Below the pieces are notes generated by a model. That model had not been told where the DNA came from. It searched no databases and was given only the letters and a program-made list of their open reading frames with translations. A DNA stretch of 64,000 nt from an uncultured delta proteobacterium. Its GTDB lineage: Bacteria; Myxococcota_A; Polyangia; Polyangiales; Polyangiaceae. Position 1 is the first letter of the stretch. The number at the start of each line of letters is the position of its first letter. Below, in pieces: positions 53,032-62,198 of this stretch. The stretch lies in the NCBI GenBank assembly GCA_903892415.1, contig CAITIQ010000668.1:26127-90126 (forward strand), written 5' to 3'. Both the position numbers and the translations under genes were made by a program.

Positions 53032-53571
53032 TCAAAAGGTTCGCTCAGCAACGATGCGAAAGAGCGACTTCGACCGGTCGTGAGACCAGGTGTAAAGCGC
53101 TATTCGAGAGAGCATTGTGGTCGGCTCTCCGAGATCGAGGCTGGCTGCCCAGGTGATCGCATCTCGACGCTCGTTTGAGGCTGCTGCTCGTTGCGGGCGA
53201 GCAACCGTCACATGAGCGAGTGGTGGGCGTACGTCCCGAGGAACTCCGGCGCGATCGAGAAGCGTGTCTCGCACTGCGGCTACGGCGCTCTCAACTTCTT
53301 CCCGGCCGTGATGAAGCAATGCGGAGAGCGCGCTCGGTCGTGCGGCTGGCCCGAGCGGGACCACCTCACCCAAGCTGATCTCGATTCGGCTCAGCGGCCA
53401 CTCAAGTGCGTCCCACGCGCGGTGGGCCCGCTCCTCATCGACGGGACCGAGAAAGGCCACCGTGAGATGGAGGTCTTCCGGAGCAAAGACCCGCACACCG
53501 AGAGGAGCTGGTTGCAAGCGCTGCAACCAGTCTCCCGATGCTACGGGCAATGCGATGAACCAATTGCTCAT
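53032..53571 (-). CDS. thpR: RNA 2',3'-cyclic phosphodiesterase
   Basis: A 179-residue 2H phosphoesterase of the LigT/ThpR type. The two HxTx motifs are HLTV in EDLHLTVAFLGPVDEE and HVTV in PPLAHVTVARPQR. These enzymes open 2',3'-cyclic phosphates and were first noted as RNA ligases of tRNA halves. The start MSNWFIALPVASGDWLQRLQ fits the family. It lies 23 nt after gyrB and 73 nt before modA. Confidence 0.92.
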   Translation of the reverse strand: MSNWFIALPVASGDWLQRLQPAPLGVRVFAPEDLHLTVAFLGPVDEERAHRAWDALEWPLSRIEISLGEVVPLGPAARPSALSALLHHGREEVESAVAAVRDTLLDRAGVPRDVRPPLAHVTVARPQRAAASNERRDAITWAASLDLGEPTTMLSRIALYTWSHDRSKSLFRIVAERTF

Positions 53572-53594
53572 GCGGCCCAGGCGAATGCCCAGCG

Positions 53595-56066
53595 TCAGAT
53601 ATCGAGGTTCTTGACGTGCAGCGCGTTGGCTTCGATGAAGGCGCGACGTGGCTCGACTTGGTCACCCATCAGCACAGTGAAGAGCTGGTCCGTCGCCATG
53701 GCGTCGTCCACCCTCACTTGCAGCAGCGTCCGGCCGTCGGGATTCATCGTCGTTTCCCAGAGTTCATCCGCGTTCATTTCGCCGAGACCTTTGTAGCGGC
53801 TGATGGTGATTCCCTTCTTGCCGCGTTGCTCGAGGTATTCCGAAACGGCCTCGCCGTCCGCAAGGGCCTCCTCCGCCTTTTCGGTCGTGGCGAGGAACGG
53901 AGGTGCACCAAGAGCGCGCAGATCTTGATCAATGTCCCATGCCTCTTGGTACTCATCGGATGCGACCAGCGACCAATCAATACGGGACGGTTTGAGATTG
54001 GCAGCTGCGCGCGGTTTGACGTCAATCACTGCTGCGCTCGCTGCTTCATCCCAGCTCACGTCGATCGTGAGTGGGAACATGTCGGGGTAGCGAGCTTCCA
54101 TGTAGCTGCGAGTGGCAACAGCGGCTTGCTCGGCGAGCGAGCGATCCTTGATCGACTCTTTGCCGAGGCCGGAGGAACGAAGCACAGCTGCAACGACGCG
54201 AGCGTCACAACGCTTGTCGATGTGAGCAACCACGGCCTTGAAGCGCTTCAACCTTTGGGTGAGGCGGAACAGCGGTTGACCCGAGATGGCCACGCCTTTC
54301 TCCGAAGCGATGGTCAAGCCTTCAACGGCGTTCTGGATCAAGTATGCGTCCAGAGCGTCTTGATCCTTGAGGTAGAGATCCTTCTTGCCCTTGCGTACGC
54401 GGTAGAGCGGCGGTTGGGCAATGTAGAGGTAGCCCTTCTCGATCACCTCTTGCATCTGCCTGTAGAAGAAGGTCAGCAGCAAGGTTCGGATGTGCGAGCC
54501 GTCGACGTCGGCGTCGGTCATCAGGATGATCTTGTGGTAGCGGAGCTTGTCGATCTCGAAGCTGCCGTTGTCACCGATGCCGCAGCCGAGAGCCGTGATC
54601 AGCGTACCGACCTCAGCCGAACTCAGCATCTTGTCGAGCCGTGCGCGCTCAACGTTGAGGATCTTGCCCTTCAGCGGAAGGATGGCTTGGAAGTGGCGGT
54701 CACGCCCCTGCTTTGCGCTGCCACCTGCGGACTCACCCTCGACGATGTACAGCTCACTGGCTGCTGGGTCCTTGGATTGACAGTCGGCAAGCTTGCCTGA
54801 CAAGGAGGTGATGTCCATCGTCCCCTTGCGAATGACCTCGCGCGCTTTGCGTGCTGCATCCCGCGCTTTGGCGGCGATCACGGCTTTCTCGATGATCTTC
54901 TTTGCGGTGACCGGGTTCTCCTCGAAGAACTCGCCAAGCTTCTGCGAAACGATGTTCTCTACGATGACGCGGACCTCGCTCGAGACGAGCTTCTCTTTGG
55001 TCTGCGAGCTGAAGGACGGGTCGGGGTGCTTGACGCTGATCACACAGGTGAGACCCTCGCGGACGTCTTCACCTTGCAGGCCTTGCTTGATGTCCTTGTA
55101 CAGATTCTGCGCGGTGCCGTAGGCGTTGATGGTCTTCGTCAACGCTGTGCGCAGGCCGGTGAGGTGGGTGCCACCGTCTCGGTTGTGCAGGTTGTTGGTG
55201 TAGCAATAGATCGCCTCGGTGTAGGAGGAGTTCCACTGCATGGCGACGTCCACCGTGACGGGTGAATTGAGCTGCTTGCCTTCAGCAGCAGCATCCCCCG
55301 CGGCGTGGAAGGAGATGACGCCTTCATGAAATGGCTCCTTCGACTTGTTGAGGAGCGCAACGAATTCCTGAATGCCACCGCGATACTCGAAGCGCTCTTT
55401 GCGCGACCCACCACGTTCATCCACGAGATCAATCACGAGTCCGGCGTTGAGGAAGGCAAGCTCTCGCAGACGGCTGGCCAACGTCTCGAAGCTGAACTCG
55501 AGGATGGTGAAGATCGAAGGGTCCGGCTTGAAGCGGATCTTGGTGCCGGTGATGTCGGAATCAGCGACTGGCAGCAGCGGGCCTTTGGGTACGCCGTGCC
55601 CGTACTCTTGTTGCCAGACCTTGCCTTCACGACGAATCTCAAGCTTCAGAAATTCAGAGACGGCGTTCACTGCGCTGACACCGACACCGTGGAGACCAGC
55701 AGAGACTTTGTAGCTCGAGTTGTCGAACTTGCCGCCAGCATGAAGCACCGTCATTACGACTTCGGCTGCGCTTACTCCGCGGGCGTGCATACCAACGGGA
55801 ATGCCACGACCATCATCTTCGACGGAGACGCTGCCGTCGAAGTGGACCGTGACGCAGATGCGCTTGCAGATGCCAGCGAGGTGCTCATCAACGGAGTTGT
55901 CGATCACCTCCCAAACGAGGTGATGCAACCCAGAGCCGTCATGAACGTCTCCGATGTACATTCCGGGGCGCTTGCGGACGGCCTCGAGACCCTCCAGCGC
56001 GGTGATACTTCCTTCGTCGTAGGCTTTCGCCGGCGTTTCAATCTGGGGCGGGACTTCTTGCGACAT
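53595..56066 (-). CDS. gyrB: DNA gyrase subunit B
   Basis: An 823-residue type II topoisomerase subunit. The GHKL ATPase domain contains HHLVWEVIDNSVDEHLAG and DDGRGIPVGMH. The TOPRIM domain has YIVEGESAGGSAKQGRDR and LMTDADVDGSHIRTLLL with the metal-binding Asp residues. The insertion of about 170 residues before the C-terminal tail is of the Gram-negative type. ATG 56066 (MSQEVPPQIETPAKAYDEGS) is chosen over the open frame to 56135. Co-directional with recF and dnaN, as in many origin regions. Confidence 0.97.
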   Translation of the reverse strand: MSQEVPPQIETPAKAYDEGSITALEGLEAVRKRPGMYIGDVHDGSGLHHLVWEVIDNSVDEHLAGICKRICVTVHFDGSVSVEDDGRGIPVGMHARGVSAAEVVMTVLHAGGKFDNSSYKVSAGLHGVGVSAVNAVSEFLKLEIRREGKVWQQEYGHGVPKGPLLPVADSDITGTKIRFKPDPSIFTILEFSFETLASRLRELAFLNAGLVIDLVDERGGSRKERFEYRGGIQEFVALLNKSKEPFHEGVISFHAAGDAAAEGKQLNSPVTVDVAMQWNSSYTEAIYCYTNNLHNRDGGTHLTGLRTALTKTINAYGTAQNLYKDIKQGLQGEDVREGLTCVISVKHPDPSFSSQTKEKLVSSEVRVIVENIVSQKLGEFFEENPVTAKKIIEKAVIAAKARDAARKAREVIRKGTMDITSLSGKLADCQSKDPAASELYIVEGESAGGSAKQGRDRHFQAILPLKGKILNVERARLDKMLSSAEVGTLITALGCGIGDNGSFEIDKLRYHKIILMTDADVDGSHIRTLLLTFFYRQMQEVIEKGYLYIAQPPLYRVRKGKKDLYLKDQDALDAYLIQNAVEGLTIASEKGVAISGQPLFRLTQRLKRFKAVVAHIDKRCDARVVAAVLRSSGLGKESIKDRSLAEQAAVATRSYMEARYPDMFPLTIDVSWDEAASAAVIDVKPRAAANLKPSRIDWSLVASDEYQEAWDIDQDLRALGAPPFLATTEKAEEALADGEAVSEYLEQRGKKGITISRYKGLGEMNADELWETTMNPDGRTLLQVRVDDAMATDQLFTVLMGDQVEPRRAFIEANALHVKNLDI

Positions 56067-56139
56067 CGGGTTTTTCAGCGTCTCGCCTCTGCGGAAAGAC
56101 GGCCTTTTCATAGGCCGGAATGCGTTCAGCTGCAAGAAA

Positions 56140-57258
56140 CTAAGCGCTTGAGACCGTGCCGTTAAATACCTGAAATGAAAGAGTATTTTCCCTTAGGAGC
56201 GCTTCGCTCAAAAGGTCCTTCCGAGGACTGGTCACAAACACCTGACCGCGCAGGGCAGCCAAGTAGCGAAACAGCGCTTTGGTGCGGTCGGAGTCGAGTT
56301 CACTGGAGACGTCATCGAGCAATTGGATCGGCTCAAGTCCGGTGATCTCTGCGACCGTTGCGCCTTCCGCGGCCTTCAACGAGAGGGTGATGGCGCGATG
56401 CTGCCCTTGGGACGCGACCCGACGCGCAGGGTGCCCGTTGAGGGAGATGATCACGTCGTCGCGGTGAGGCCCTTTGCGCGGCGACGGCACGCGTGCGTCG
56501 GTGAGACGATCGACTGCGAGTTGGTGCACGTAGGCCTCAACGGAGCTTTGCTCACTGCACGAGTATCGAAGCTCGAGGCTGAGATCCTCTGCTCCAATCG
56601 TACGAAATGCTTCCAGCACTCGCGGGAACAGTGCCTCGCTGGCGAGCCGTCGGCTCTCGGTAAGCTTGATCGCCCTTTCAGCGAGTAGCCGTTCATAGAC
56701 CTCGAGCTCGGGGGTGTTGGTGCGGCCTGTTCGCAATAGTTCTTGGCGTGAACGCAAGGCCCGAAGGTATTCGGCCACGTGGCGGACATGAGCCGGCATT
56801 CGGTAGAGCGCGACTCGGTCTAGCAAACGACGACGCAGCTCCGCTGGGCCGGTTGAAAGCGCAAGTTCCTCTGGGTGGAAGACCACGACGGGTGAAGCGA
56901 CTGCGTACTCAGCCGAGCTTCGGGGCTTGTTGCCATCCACGCGGACATTGAGTGCCCGCTCACTGAAGACCGCCGTTTGCAAGCGCGACAGTGGTGGCAG
57001 TTGGCCACGTTGTTCGTTGAGTGTCGCTTGAAGAGCGAACTGCTTGGCTCCGTGCGTTACGAGTTCACGCAGGCGTGGTGTGCGGAAGCTGCGCGTGGTG
57101 CAGACGACGTAGATCGCCTCGAGGACACTCGTCTTCCCCTGCCCGTTATTACCGAAAAGAAGATTTGTGTGGGGGCCTGGCTGGAATTGGGAGGCCTCCA
57201 AATTGCGAAGCCCCGCCCAAGCGAGGCTCTGCAGTGTGATGTTGCCGCCGGAGGTCAC
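56140..57258 (-). CDS. recF: DNA replication and repair protein RecF
   Basis: A 372-residue SMC-like ATPase that helps load RecA on gapped DNA. Walker A is FGNNGQGKTSVLEAIY, the signature region is SQGQHRAITLSLKAAEG and Walker B is IQLLDDVSSELD. The conserved AGLRNLEASQFQPGPHTNLL start is present. GTG 57258 lies 13 nt after dnaN. It sits between dnaN and gyrB in the canonical order. Confidence 0.96.
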   Translation of the reverse strand: MTSGGNITLQSLAWAGLRNLEASQFQPGPHTNLLFGNNGQGKTSVLEAIYVVCTTRSFRTPRLRELVTHGAKQFALQATLNEQRGQLPPLSRLQTAVFSERALNVRVDGNKPRSSAEYAVASPVVVFHPEELALSTGPAELRRRLLDRVALYRMPAHVRHVAEYLRALRSRQELLRTGRTNTPELEVYERLLAERAIKLTESRRLASEALFPRVLEAFRTIGAEDLSLELRYSCSEQSSVEAYVHQLAVDRLTDARVPSPRKGPHRDDVIISLNGHPARRVASQGQHRAITLSLKAAEGATVAEITGLEPIQLLDDVSSELDSDRTKALFRYLAALRGQVFVTSPRKDLLSEALLRENTLSFQVFNGTVSSA

Positions 57259-57271
57259 CGCGCAGCCGCAG

Positions 57272-58414
57272 TCAGATTCGCATCGGCATGATCACGCCGA
57301 CGAACGACTCCTTGTCTGACTCGACGGCGGGACGAATGACGGCGGGATCGAGCTCTCCGGAGAGACCCAGTACGACCTCTTCGTCGTCCATCGAGTTCAG
57401 GACGTCCAAGAAGTACTTGGCGTTGAAGCCGATGGTGAGTTCAGGCCCAGTGAAGTCAACGGGCACTTCATCAAAGCCGTTGCCGCTTTCGGGGCTTTCA
57501 CTGGTGACGCGCAACAGGCCGGTCAGGGTGGTGATTTTCACGCCACCGGTTCGGTCGCTAGCTGCGATGCGAACGGCGTCCAACGCTTCGGCGAAGCCCT
57601 TCCGCGGGGTGCGCACGGAGCGAGACGTGGTCGAGGGGACGACCTGGTTGTAGGCGGGGAACTGAGCGTCCACGAGCTTCACGCCGAAGCGCATCGACGC
57701 GAGTTCGAAAAAGGCGGTGGGTCCAACGCGGGTGATGCTGACGGTGGGTGCTTCTTTCGCGTCGGAGCGCTCAGCTTTGGCGTCGTCCGTCAATCGACGA
57801 AGCTCACCGATGGCTTTGGCTGGGATGAGCATGTCGAGGTTGGCGTCAGCGCCTTCGATCACCGCTTCCATCTTTGAGAGTCGATGTCCGTCGGTGGTAA
57901 CCATGCGAGCGCGATTGCCAGTCCATTCGAACTTGGCGCTGTTGACGTGGGCGCGCGTTTCATCTTGGGCGATCGAGTAGTGGGTGCGCGCCATCAGCTT
58001 GGAGAGGACCTCGACCGGCATGGCAACGACCGGCTGTGAAGGGTCGGGCTTGGGCAAAGGCGGGAAGTCGGCGGCGGGAATGCCGTGCATGGTGAAGCGC
58101 CGCGGCGAGCCCGCAGCTTTGATCGTTGTCTGGCCGCTGCCCGAGGTCGAAAGTTGGACGGGTCCGTCGGGCATCGCCTTCACGCGATCGAAGAGTTCAC
58201 GTGCGGGAACGGCAGCGGAGCCCGCTGTTTCAACGTCGGCGGTAACGGTTCCAGTGATCGATAGGAACGTGTCAGTCGCGCTTACGTGAAGGTGAGTGCC
58301 TTCCGCCGTGAGCAGGATGTTGGAGAGTGCGGGCATGGCACTCTTTTTGTCAGCTACTCCCTGACACCTGCTGACCAGGCGCAGAAGATCCTTTTTGGGC
58401 ACGACCAGCTGCAT
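57272..58414 (-). CDS. dnaN: DNA polymerase III beta sliding clamp
   Basis: A 380-residue clamp with three similar domains. The ATG at 58414 (MQLVVPKKDLLRLVSRCQGV) is the family start; the open frame to 58480 is disregarded. Segments ADKKSAMPALSNILLTAEGT, LFDRVKAMPDGPVQLSTSGS and the C-terminal VGVIMPMRI are characteristic, with the last being the clamp partner-binding groove end. It is the gene nearest to the predicted origin and is transcribed away from it. dnaA is not adjacent. Confidence 0.97.
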   Translation of the reverse strand: MQLVVPKKDLLRLVSRCQGVADKKSAMPALSNILLTAEGTHLHVSATDTFLSITGTVTADVETAGSAAVPARELFDRVKAMPDGPVQLSTSGSGQTTIKAAGSPRRFTMHGIPAADFPPLPKPDPSQPVVAMPVEVLSKLMARTHYSIAQDETRAHVNSAKFEWTGNRARMVTTDGHRLSKMEAVIEGADANLDMLIPAKAIGELRRLTDDAKAERSDAKEAPTVSITRVGPTAFFELASMRFGVKLVDAQFPAYNQVVPSTTSRSVRTPRKGFAEALDAVRIAASDRTGGVKITTLTGLLRVTSESPESGNGFDEVPVDFTGPELTIGFNAKYFLDVLNSMDDEEVVLGLSGELDPAVIRPAVESDKESFVGVIMPMRI

Positions 58415-58848
58415 CCGTTGAACTCCTGGGAATGGCTTTAGCAGGTTGCTCTTGAGAAAAGGAGCGTGTTGCAGTGCCACGTTACGAGTGAGACCAAGCA
58501 GGTGCTCTTCGTCTCATAGTGAGATCAATGAGATATCTAGAAGTAGTAGTAGTAGGCCCTGTGGATTCTGGGGGAAAGTCGAAATAGTTAATAATAGCAA
58601 TGTGATAGCGGGGCGCGCGGCCGGGCTTTGTTGGGGTCTCAAAATGGGACTGGGGGTGGAGAGTGTGTGGAGAACTGGGCTTGGCTTCGTTTGGCGGGGT
58701 TTTCACCAGCGCGGATGAGGAGGCTTCCCACAGGTACCCCACCGTCGGGCAGGCGTGCGCTACGTGGCGTGCAGCAGCAGGTGAATCCGTTCTTCGCGAT
58801 TGGGTTTGCTCACTGTAGGCTCGTGTTCGCGAAGGTACGCACGAAGAG
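58415..58848. other. oriC: Predicted replication origin (oriC) between dnaN and the kinase gene
   Basis: This 434-bp gene-free stretch separates divergent dnaN and kinase genes. It contains one AT-rich patch (58581-58606, with AAATAGTTAATAATAGCAAT), a run of TAG/AAG trinucleotides beside a DnaA-box-like site, and a second box TGTGGAGAA at 58666-58674 (8 of 9 with the consensus TGTGGATAA). Genes on both sides point away from it, as expected for leading-strand genes. The location upstream of dnaN is standard for bacterial origins even when dnaA has moved. This is a prediction from sequence only. Confidence 0.7.
58538..58568 (-). promoter_or_regulatory. Basal unwinding element: DnaA box, GC spacer, DnaA-trios
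   Basis: Read on the minus strand, the DnaA-box-like GAATCCACA (58560-58568, 7 of 9 with TTATCCACA) is followed directly by GGGC and then CTA CTA CTA CTA CTT CTA (58538-58555). On the plus strand these are six TAG/AAG triplets, i.e. the 3'-[GA]A[TA]-5' DnaA-trio read away from the box. The order and polarity agree with the basal unwinding system described for Bacillus subtilis, including the CCACAGGGCCTACTA core as I remember it. This is where DnaA would be expected to begin strand opening. Confidence 0.72.
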
Positions 58849-60561
58849 ATGATTCGCTGTCCCCACTGCGGGCTGTTGCATGTTGCGTCGAGGGCCGTTT
58901 GCCCGACGACAGGTCTCGCAATTGCCACGGATCGCGAGCGAGCTGTTGATCGGGAGAGGCCAGCGGAGCGGCGGGCGATTGCGCGGCAAACCCGCCCCGC
59001 TCCGATAGCGAGGAAGGCGGTCCCGGCGACCTCGCCCGAGGACGAGCTAAAGCAGGCGCTTCGTGGCCGATTCCGTTTGTTGGGTGTCCTGGGACAGGGC
59101 GGTATGGGCACCGTTTATGAGGCGCTTTCGGAACGGACCGGCGGGAGAGTTGCGTTGAAGGTGCTCAAGCCCGAGCACGCCGAGAAGAAGGATTCTGTCG
59201 CCCGGATGCGGCACGAGGCGACGGTTGTTTCTCGAATAACGCATCCGAACATATGCAACGTGCTCGAGTTCGGAGAGGTGTTGGCGGGCGGCCAGCCGTA
59301 TCTCGTGATGGAGCGGCTCAGCGGTGAGACGTTAGCGAAGCGGCTCGAGCGGGAAGGTCGCATCTCGGTAGAGCTTGGGGTGGAGGTGGCGCTGCAAGCG
59401 CTAGCCGCGCTTGACGCGGCGCACGCCATTGGCGTGGTTCATCGGGATATGAAACCTGACAACATCTTCCTAGGGGCGGAGGGTGGCGTGTTGGCCAAGG
59501 TGCTGGATTTCGGGATATCCAAGGCTACCATTGGCGATGATCAACCACATCACCTCACTCGGACAGGGATGGTGATGGGTACACCTTATTATATGGCGCC
59601 GGAGCAGGCGATGGGGGAGCGGCAGCTGGACGGTCGAGTCGACGTTTGGGGTCTCGGAGTTTTGCTTTATGAGGCGCTCACTGGGACCAGGCCCTTCGTT
59701 GCGAAGAACTACAATGCGTTGCTGGTTCAGATCCTTACCGGCAACCCTGAGCCGGCCGCTGTGGTCAATCCAAGGATTCCCGTTGGCTTGAGTAACGCTA
59801 TTCACCGGGCATTAGCCAAGAAGCGCGATGAGCGATTTTCCACTGCGCGCGAGTTTGCCAAGGCGTTGGTTCCTTTTCGTCAAGCGCAGCGGGCTTCGGG
59901 TCGTGCGGCTGAGGGCGGGCCGAAGGCCGATAGTGGCGCTGGGCGTCCAGCAATGGTTGCACCACGGCCTACAGAGCGAATGGTTCACGGGGTCGAGGAT
60001 AGTGACTTTCGGCAACAGGCCCGGGCGCGTGTTCGGGAGAACCAGCAGGTAGAACAGGGATCGGTTCAGGTGAGTGGGGTAGAGGTGATGGTTCATCAGC
60101 CGACTCCGTCGCCAGCATCACGGCGGACGGTTCATGTGCGTCCCAGTGAGGCGGAGGTTCCGCGTCCGGAGCAGCATTCGAATAGGGTAGTCCGATCAAC
60201 GGACCGATTGGGGCCCGCTGGTGTGGGGGTGGCGCGTGAGCCGAGCCAGTCGCGTGGTGGTGAGCAGGCGGTAGCGCGGGCGAGTTTGGTTGCGCCGACT
60301 TCGGTCCCGCGGGTTCCGAGCCGGCTTGCGGGCGGCGTTACTTCTCGCCGGCGTACAGAGCCGCCGCCGCCGCCGCGTGAAGCGATGGTGGCGTTCGAGA
60401 CGGCAGACTCAACGTTTTCTGCTTCCGCTTCGGATGAGGAGCCGACGCAGTTGATTGATGCGGCTTCGGTTGGTGACGACACGCCGACGGTGGAGGAGAA
60501 TGACCTGACCGTCGTCGATGCTCCGTTCCTGAATGAAGAGTGGGAGCGGCGGTCGCGGTGA
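58849..60561 (+). CDS. Ser/Thr protein kinase with N-terminal zinc ribbon
   Basis: A 570-residue protein. The N terminus CPHCGLLHVASRAVCP holds three Cys and one His that could form a small zinc ribbon. The Hanks-type kinase domain covers about residues 75-340, with GQGGMGTVYEA, VALKVL, VVHRDMKPDNIFL, VLDFGISK and GTPYYMAPEQ. About 230 disordered Pro/Ser/Arg/Glu-rich residues follow, with several Thr/Ser clusters near acidic patches (EPTQLIDAA, DDTPTVEEN) that could be phosphorylation or FHA-binding sites. There is no transmembrane helix. It occupies the usual dnaA side of the origin. Confidence 0.92.
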   Translation: MIRCPHCGLLHVASRAVCPTTGLAIATDRERAVDRERPAERRAIARQTRPAPIARKAVPATSPEDELKQALRGRFRLLGVLGQGGMGTVYEALSERTGGRVALKVLKPEHAEKKDSVARMRHEATVVSRITHPNICNVLEFGEVLAGGQPYLVMERLSGETLAKRLEREGRISVELGVEVALQALAALDAAHAIGVVHRDMKPDNIFLGAEGGVLAKVLDFGISKATIGDDQPHHLTRTGMVMGTPYYMAPEQAMGERQLDGRVDVWGLGVLLYEALTGTRPFVAKNYNALLVQILTGNPEPAAVVNPRIPVGLSNAIHRALAKKRDERFSTAREFAKALVPFRQAQRASGRAAEGGPKADSGAGRPAMVAPRPTERMVHGVEDSDFRQQARARVRENQQVEQGSVQVSGVEVMVHQPTPSPASRRTVHVRPSEAEVPRPEQHSNRVVRSTDRLGPAGVGVAREPSQSRGGEQAVARASLVAPTSVPRVPSRLAGGVTSRRRTEPPPPPREAMVAFETADSTFSASASDEEPTQLIDAASVGDDTPTVEENDLTVVDAPFLNEEWERRSR

Positions 60562-61202
60562 CCCGACGGGTAGTCCGGGTTGAGTTAGAGCGGGTGACGA
60601 AGCGCTTTGGTGCGACGGTTGCCCTTCGCGAGGCCAGCGCAGTCTTCGAGGCTGGTACCCTTTCGGTTGTTGTTGGGGCCAATGGGTCGGGGAAAAGCAC
60701 GCTGCTCGGGATCCTTGGGACTACGGTTAAGGCCACCTCGGGAGTCGTGCGGTTCTCTCCGTATGAAGTAGATGATTCGTCGGTCCGCGGGGAGATCGGC
60801 TGGCTTTCGCATGAAGCGCTGGTGTACCCAGATCTCAGTGGCGAGCAGAATCTTCGGCTGGCTGCGGAGTTTTATGGGCTTGAGCCAGCTGTGGTTTGGG
60901 CGGAGTTGAAGGAGCGGTTCCAACTCCGAGCCTTCGCCGAGCGTCCACTTCGGACGAATTCGCGCGGGCAGAAGCAGCGGGTGGCGTTAGCACGCGCACT
61001 GATGCATCGGCCGAGCTTGGTGTTGTTGGATGAGCCAACGACGGGGCTTGATACTGCCGGCTTAGAGCTATTACTGGACGCTGTGGCAGGGGTGATTGCG
61101 GACGCCGTGGTTGTGGTGGTTGCGCACGACCCAATACGGTTCGATGCGCTGAAGCCAGTTCTGTGGGAGATGGACCGGGGAGCGTTGCGTCGAGCACGTT
61201 GA
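60558..61202 (+). CDS. ABC transporter ATP-binding protein (CcmA-like)
   Basis: A 214-residue ABC ATPase. Walker A is GANGSGKST, the signature region is degenerate as TNSRGQKQRVALARALMHR, Walker B is LVLLDEPTTGLD and the switch His is in VVAHD. The general sequence, with LSHEALVYPDLSGEQNLRLA, resembles heme-exporter CcmA and ABC-2 type ATPases. No permease lies within the window downstream. GTG 60558 overlaps the kinase stop (GTGA), which indicates coupling with the kinase; an in-frame GTG at 60540 is also open. Confidence 0.85.
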   Translation: MTRRVVRVELERVTKRFGATVALREASAVFEAGTLSVVVGANGSGKSTLLGILGTTVKATSGVVRFSPYEVDDSSVRGEIGWLSHEALVYPDLSGEQNLRLAAEFYGLEPAVVWAELKERFQLRAFAERPLRTNSRGQKQRVALARALMHRPSLVLLDEPTTGLDTAGLELLLDAVAGVIADAVVVVVAHDPIRFDALKPVLWEMDRGALRRAR

Positions 61203-61253
61203 GGTTGCGCGTTGAGGTAGCGCATCCAGGGTAGAGCGCTCGAGCAGCGGTCT

Positions 61254-61267
61254 GTTTCACGTGAAAC
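61254..61267. promoter_or_regulatory. parS: parS centromere site 1
   Basis: The perfect palindrome GTTTCACGTGAAAC lies here, in the longer context TGTTTCACGTGAAACG, which matches the bacterial ParB-binding consensus TGTTTCACGTGAAACA at 15 of 16 positions. It is 52 nt after the ABC ATPase stop. Confidence 0.93.
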
Positions 61268-61981
61268 GGTTGCGCCTAGGGGTAGCCGCGGGACCGTGTC
61301 CAGTGCTGGCAGGGCTCGACAATCGGGTGGGTGGTTGGTCGCCACAGGATCATTGGCGGGAGCGGGTCGACTCACCAGCCACACGTTGGCGCCACGCTGG
61401 CGCCGGCTCGCGAGTGACGCGTGAGCGATCTGCTAACCCGTGGCGAATTGGCGTCGCCGTTGAGCCTAGATTCGGGGCCGCGCCGCTGCAAGGCGGCTGC
61501 CACAACTTGGAGGCATTCTGTGTGGGGCATCTGGCGGACCAACTCGGCAGCCTAACTGCTCCACTCGCGATCTGTAGGCGCGTGGTGGCGTTTCGAGTGA
61601 ATCGTTCTCCTCGTTGGGCTGGCTTGGATGGCGGAAGTGAGTTTACGTCTCCGGGGCGACTCTTTGCCTCAACTACGGACGCACCGTTGTCGAGCGGACT
61701 AGCTTCGCTGGGTTTGGTTCGGCGAGGCCATGTTCGGCCGCCAGCTCGCCCGCTCGACCGCTTAAAAGTACGGGCACACGATCCCCCCGGCACGTCGCTG
61801 GTCTCGGCTTCGTCTAAGTAGCCACGCCTTGTAGGTCGCAGCGTCGAATACGAAAAAATGCGTATGCCAATAACGTCTTCGTCGAGCGCTAGTGGTTCCC
61901 CTAGTTGCCCGGTTTGCGCATTTTGCAGGCCGAACTTAACACCGCGCGACACCGGCAGGGTCCGACCGCCACGCAGCAGCA

Positions 61982-61995
61982 GTTTCACGTGAAAC
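61982..61995. promoter_or_regulatory. parS: parS centromere site 2
   Basis: A perfect GTTTCACGTGAAAC palindrome with A and T as outer flanking bases. It is 728 bp from site 1. Confidence 0.93.
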
Positions 61996-62184
61996 TCAAT
62001 ACACGGGCAACGTATATCACGGAGCGATCCGGCTTTGCGCACCCGACTAACGACGAAGCCACTCGGTGCGGCCTAGTCAACTTGGAGGGTGCCAGTTCAG
62101 TCAGGCGGCTCGGCGAACCGTCTCCGGGGCACTAGGAGAGAGCCGCACCCCCGCCCAGGCCGATCCCACGGAGGCCGCCGTTGG

Positions 62185-62198
62185 GTTTCACGTGAAAC
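62185..62198. promoter_or_regulatory. parS: parS centromere site 3
   Basis: A perfect GTTTCACGTGAAAC palindrome, 203 bp from site 2. The flanks are G and T. Confidence 0.93.

Noticed and set aside
53616..54800. Long open frame (394 codons) antisense to gyrB
   Set aside because: It lies wholly inside gyrB on the other strand and shows no family resemblance; high G+C genes commonly leave such frames open.
61261..62042. Overlapping plus (61261-61821) and minus (61350-62042) open frames in the parS region
   Set aside because: Both are low-information translations rich in Arg, Ser, Pro and Gly, without motifs, and parS sites fall inside them.
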